Shown here: piece after piece, positions 5,187-7,707 of the stretch
Layout: each line of letters starts with the position of its first letter
How positions within the stretch are numbered: the stretch's first letter is position 1
Assembly: GCA_029856295.1 (NCBI GenBank)
Contig: JAHQWS010000095.1
Span: 1-7,707, forward strand
DNA: 7,707 bases
DNA from: Promethearchaeia archaeon
Lineage (GTDB): Archaea > Asgardarchaeota > Lokiarchaeia > Sigyniarchaeales > SOKP01
Direction: 5' to 3'
The notes under the pieces: model-generated
What the model saw: only the letters and a program-made list of their open reading frames with translations
Databases searched by the model: none
What the model was told of the DNA's origin: nothing
Position numbers and translations under genes: made by a program

Positions 5187-5208
5187 GAGGTGTGATGTTT
5201 CATACCTC
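5187..5208 (+). promoter_or_regulatory. Hairpin with 9-bp stem upstream of cdhA
   Basis: GAGGTGTGA (5187-5195) pairs with TCATACCTC (5200-5208) around a TGTT loop, with eight Watson-Crick pairs and one G:U. The 5' arm contains GAGGTG, a perfect Shine-Dalgarno core, which would be hidden in the stem. The six bases just before it, ATGAAA (5181-5186), can instead pair with TTTCAT (5198-5203), so two exclusive folds are possible. No T tract follows, so it is not a standard terminator. It could be an RNA switch-like leader element or a DNA operator. Confidence 0.4.
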
Positions 5209-5284
5209 AACTTAAAATAAAATCAAAGATAACACAAATTATTAAGTAATTTAAAAAAAAATAAAATAAAATATTGATGTAAAT

Positions 5285-7633
5285 ATGAGTAAAAAAGGCG
5301 CAAAAATTAAGATTGATTCATACAAAGGTCCAATGGGCTCAATCAAAGGATTTGAGCTAACTACCGGGAAAGTATCCTATGGAGATGAGACAGAATGGGA
5401 ACCTATGGGACCAACACCTCAACCACATATTCCAACTTTAAGACCTTGGTTCTTCAAAATGATGGAAAGATATAAACCATTCTATATGCCAATCTGCGAT
5501 ATGTGTTGCCTCTGTACATTCGGCAAATGCAACCTTTCCAAGGGGCGTACGGGCGCGTGTGGTATTAATCTTGAAACCGCATGTTCAAAAATAGTTGAAA
5601 TTGCGTGCTGTATTGGAGCATCATGCCATAGTGCTCATGGAGATCATCTGCTTCACTGGTTAAAAGAAAAATATGGCAATGTTCCGATTAATTTTGGAAA
5701 CAGTATCGCCGTGGAGATGCCACACACACGTTTAGTGGTTGGTATGAAGCCAGAGACATTAGAAGATTTGGAAACCGCTATGGAATGGGTACATTATATA
5801 ATTACCCATCTTCTCGCTTCAGCACACACCGGACAGGAATCAAGTTATCTGGATTATGAATCTAAAAGCTTTCTGGCAGGGTTAGCTGATTCAGTTGGTA
5901 TGGAAATCTCCGATGCCGCACAAATTGCTGCGTATGGATTTCCAATGGGAGATCCTAATGTACCAATCGTGGAATTAGGTATGGGAACGCTGGATACGGA
6001 AAATAAAGCAACAATTTTAATGATTGGGCATAATGTAGCTCCTGGAGTGGAACTTGTAGATTATATGAGGGAAAAAGGTTATGACGATAGGGTCGATGTA
6101 GGTGCTATTTGTTGCACTGCTTTAGATTTAACAAGGTATCATTCAGGCGCTAAAATCGTTGGGTCACTCTCCCGCCAAATGTTCTTTATCCGTTCTGGAT
6201 TAGCAGATGTTGTAATGGTTGACGAACAATGTGTTCACTTACGCAGTTATGAACAAGCCAAATTAGTGAATGCTCCATTTATAGCTACTAATGAAAAAAT
6301 AATGGGGGGATTACCTAATAGAACAAACGATCCGGCAGAAGAAATCATTGACGATCTAGTTAGTGGCAAAATGGATGGGGTATTAATTTTAGATCCAATA
6401 AAAGCAGGTCAAGTAGCTGTTGAAACTGCGATTAAAGTAAAACCCATTAGAAAAGCTAAAAGTGGTATTCCTGATGAGCAAGGATGCATTGATATGGCTT
6501 ATAAATGCAATGGATGTGGTAATTGTCAGCGCAATTGTCCAAACAATTTACCACTCGTTGAGGGAGTAAGTAAAGTGAAGGAAGGGGATTTTTCTCTATT
6601 AGCCGAAGTTTTTGATTCCTGTTTAGATTGTGGTAGATGTGAAGCGGAATGTATGAAGGAGGTCTCACCTCTAACTCTAATAATGTATGCTGGAAGAGAC
6701 AAAATTAAAAACGAAACTTTCAAATGTAGAGTTGGACGTGGACCGATCATGGACACTGAAATTAGAAATGTTGGAGCCCCTATCGTTTTAGGAGAAATCC
6801 CCGGAATTGTTGCGATAATCGGGTGTGCTAATTATGGTAAAGAAATTCAAGAATTATACAGAATGGCAGAAGAATTTTGTATAAGAAATTATATAGTAGT
6901 AGTATCTGGCTGCGGAGCATTGGACATTGGCTTAGTAAAAAACGAAGAGGGAAAGACGCTTTATGATAGATTTACGGGTGATTTTGATAGAGGCGGATTA
7001 GTTAATGTTGGTTCTTGTGTGTCAAATCCTCACATAACTGGTGCTGCTTGTAAAGTTGCTAATATTTTCGCGAGACGGCCATTAAGGGGAAATTTTGAAG
7101 AAATCGCAGATTATATCTTAAATAGAGTTGGCGCAGTTGGAGTTGCCTGGGGTGCCATGAGTCAAAAGGCAGCGAGTATTGCAAGCATGGCTAATAGTGT
7201 AGGGGTGCCTGCAGTTTGTGGTCCCCATTCTGCTGAGTACAGAAGAATGTATATCGGAAGATCAGATGATGAAGATACATGGAAAGTGTGGAATGCCCGG
7301 GATGGAACTCCTGATCATGTTATTGGGCCTGGTCCTGAGCATCTATTAACAACTGCTGAAACTATTGAGCAAGCAATTTGTCTCGTAGCAAAATTATGTA
7401 TAAGGCCCGCAGATAACTCTAAAGGTAGAATGATTAAGTTATCTCACTGGATTGACTTAGAACGCAAATATAAGGGAGTCGATTTACCAAATGATTTAGA
7501 AAAATACATCCGTGTAGAAACAGACATTCCTATTAATTTGAAAACTGAAATTCAGGAATACTTGAAATCAAAAGATTGGAAACCAAAAGAAATTATCGAT
7601 CCAACCTTACTTGAGAGGCTTTGCCACAAATAA
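5285..7633 (+). CDS. cdhA: CO dehydrogenase/acetyl-CoA synthase complex, alpha subunit
   Basis: This is the 782-residue catalytic subunit of the archaeal CO dehydrogenase component, which interconverts CO and CO2 for acetyl-CoA synthesis or breakdown in the Wood-Ljungdahl pathway. N-terminal Cys 71, 74, 75, 77, 82 and 92 fit the B and D clusters. Two ferredoxin motifs follow (C408-x2-C411-x2-C414-x3-C418 and C446-x2-C449-x2-C452-x3-C456), which mark the archaeal CdhA form and are absent from bacterial CooS. Candidate ligands of the Ni-Fe-S C cluster are all present: His249 (GHN), Cys277 (ICCT), Cys316 (EQC), Cys514 (IIGC), Cys543 (SGCG) and Cys578 (GSC). The acid-base residues also appear: His in HSAHGDH (115-121) and Lys628 in MSQKA. 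Length is normal for the family, and the gene appears complete and functional. The enzyme is cytoplasmic and oxygen-sensitive. Its partner cdhB (epsilon) would often follow at once, but the 74 bases left show an oligo-T end and no start. ATG 5285 has no Shine-Dalgarno. Confidence 0.97.
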   Translation: MSKKGAKIKIDSYKGPMGSIKGFELTTGKVSYGDETEWEPMGPTPQPHIPTLRPWFFKMMERYKPFYMPICDMCCLCTFGKCNLSKGRTGACGINLETACSKIVEIACCIGASCHSAHGDHLLHWLKEKYGNVPINFGNSIAVEMPHTRLVVGMKPETLEDLETAMEWVHYIITHLLASAHTGQESSYLDYESKSFLAGLADSVGMEISDAAQIAAYGFPMGDPNVPIVELGMGTLDTENKATILMIGHNVAPGVELVDYMREKGYDDRVDVGAICCTALDLTRYHSGAKIVGSLSRQMFFIRSGLADVVMVDEQCVHLRSYEQAKLVNAPFIATNEKIMGGLPNRTNDPAEEIIDDLVSGKMDGVLILDPIKAGQVAVETAIKVKPIRKAKSGIPDEQGCIDMAYKCNGCGNCQRNCPNNLPLVEGVSKVKEGDFSLLAEVFDSCLDCGRCEAECMKEVSPLTLIMYAGRDKIKNETFKCRVGRGPIMDTEIRNVGAPIVLGEIPGIVAIIGCANYGKEIQELYRMAEEFCIRNYIVVVSGCGALDIGLVKNEEGKTLYDRFTGDFDRGGLVNVGSCVSNPHITGAACKVANIFARRPLRGNFEEIADYILNRVGAVGVAWGAMSQKAASIASMANSVGVPAVCGPHSAEYRRMYIGRSDDEDTWKVWNARDGTPDHVIGPGPEHLLTTAETIEQAICLVAKLCIRPADNSKGRMIKLSHWIDLERKYKGVDLPNDLEKYIRVETDIPINLKTEIQEYLKSKDWKPKEIIDPTLLERLCHK

Positions 7634-7645
7634 ACTTTCTATATC

Positions 7646-7659
7646 TTTTTTCTTTTTTT
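7646..7659 (+). terminator. Oligo-T terminator after cdhA
   Basis: T runs of six and seven bases with a single C between them start 13 bases after the stop codon, which suits archaeal T-tract termination. It argues that cdhA is not co-transcribed with whatever lies downstream, or only by read-through. Confidence 0.55.
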
Positions 7660-7674
7660 AATTTTAAATTGATG

Positions 7675-7691
7675 TTATAATATTATATTTA
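7675..7691 (+). promoter_or_regulatory. Possible promoter of a gene beyond the window edge
   Basis: TTATAATATTATATTTA near the end of the window is TATA-like and follows the cdhA terminator. It would serve a plus-strand gene starting within a few tens of bases beyond 7707. The call rests on composition only. Confidence 0.2.
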
Positions 7692-7707
7692 TTGAAAAAA
7701 ATTATTT

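Noticed and set aside
6456..6756. Minus-strand open frames inside cdhA
   Set aside because: They lie opposite the conserved ferredoxin-motif region of cdhA and have no independent support.

Overview
The window most likely comes from an Asgard archaeon of the Lokiarchaeia or a close relative. This is inferred from gene content and composition, not from a marker gene. Supporting points are the very AT-rich DNA with long oligo-A/T spacers, archaeal-style TATA boxes and oligo-T ends, an archaeal-type CO dehydrogenase alpha subunit (CdhA), and several proteins built from modules known from eukaryotic membrane trafficking. These modules are an Arf-like GTPase, longin-like domains and a V4R/Bet3-like (TRAPP-fold) domain.

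Layout: (1) 1-464, minus strand: the 5' part of a gene cut by the window edge. Its product starts with a longin-like domain carrying an F-D-x-x-L-G-P-K motif and continues into a probable helix or coiled coil. (2) 465-986: AT-rich spacer with one small hairpin and no gene that I can support. (3) 987-1130: a decayed relative of the next gene, with two in-frame stops in the aligned block. A 15-codon micro-ORF (1144-1191) with its own Shine-Dalgarno-like sequence follows. (4) 1255-1545: an intact ribbon-helix-helix regulator with a strong ribosome binding site and a long oligo-T terminator. (5) 1680-3083: an unrecognised protein with a helical N-terminus, three exact-length 23-residue repeats and a C-terminal CxxC...CxxC zinc ribbon. 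(6) 3263-4297: a longin-like domain fused to an Arf-like GTPase, starting at TTG. (7) 4395-4994: a V4R/Bet3-like protein. (8) 4995-5284: a regulatory-looking spacer with a perfect 14-bp palindrome and a 9-bp hairpin. (9) 5285-7633: cdhA, complete, followed by an oligo-T end and a possible new promoter at the window edge.

The four plus-strand genes from 1680 to 7633 are separated by 97-290 bp, and each seems to have its own promoter, so they look like neighbouring single-gene units and not one operon. In function there are two groups. One is a cluster of GTPase, longin and V4R proteins, whose eukaryotic counterparts form GTPase/GEF complexes (TRAPP-Rab, Mon1-Ccz1, SR alpha-SR beta, NPRL2-Rag). 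The other is a core enzyme of the Wood-Ljungdahl pathway. I see no evidence that the two groups act together. The most interesting part is 3263-4994: a GTPase with a longin domain in cis, beside a TRAPP-fold protein, with another longin-like protein about 2.8 kb away on the other strand.
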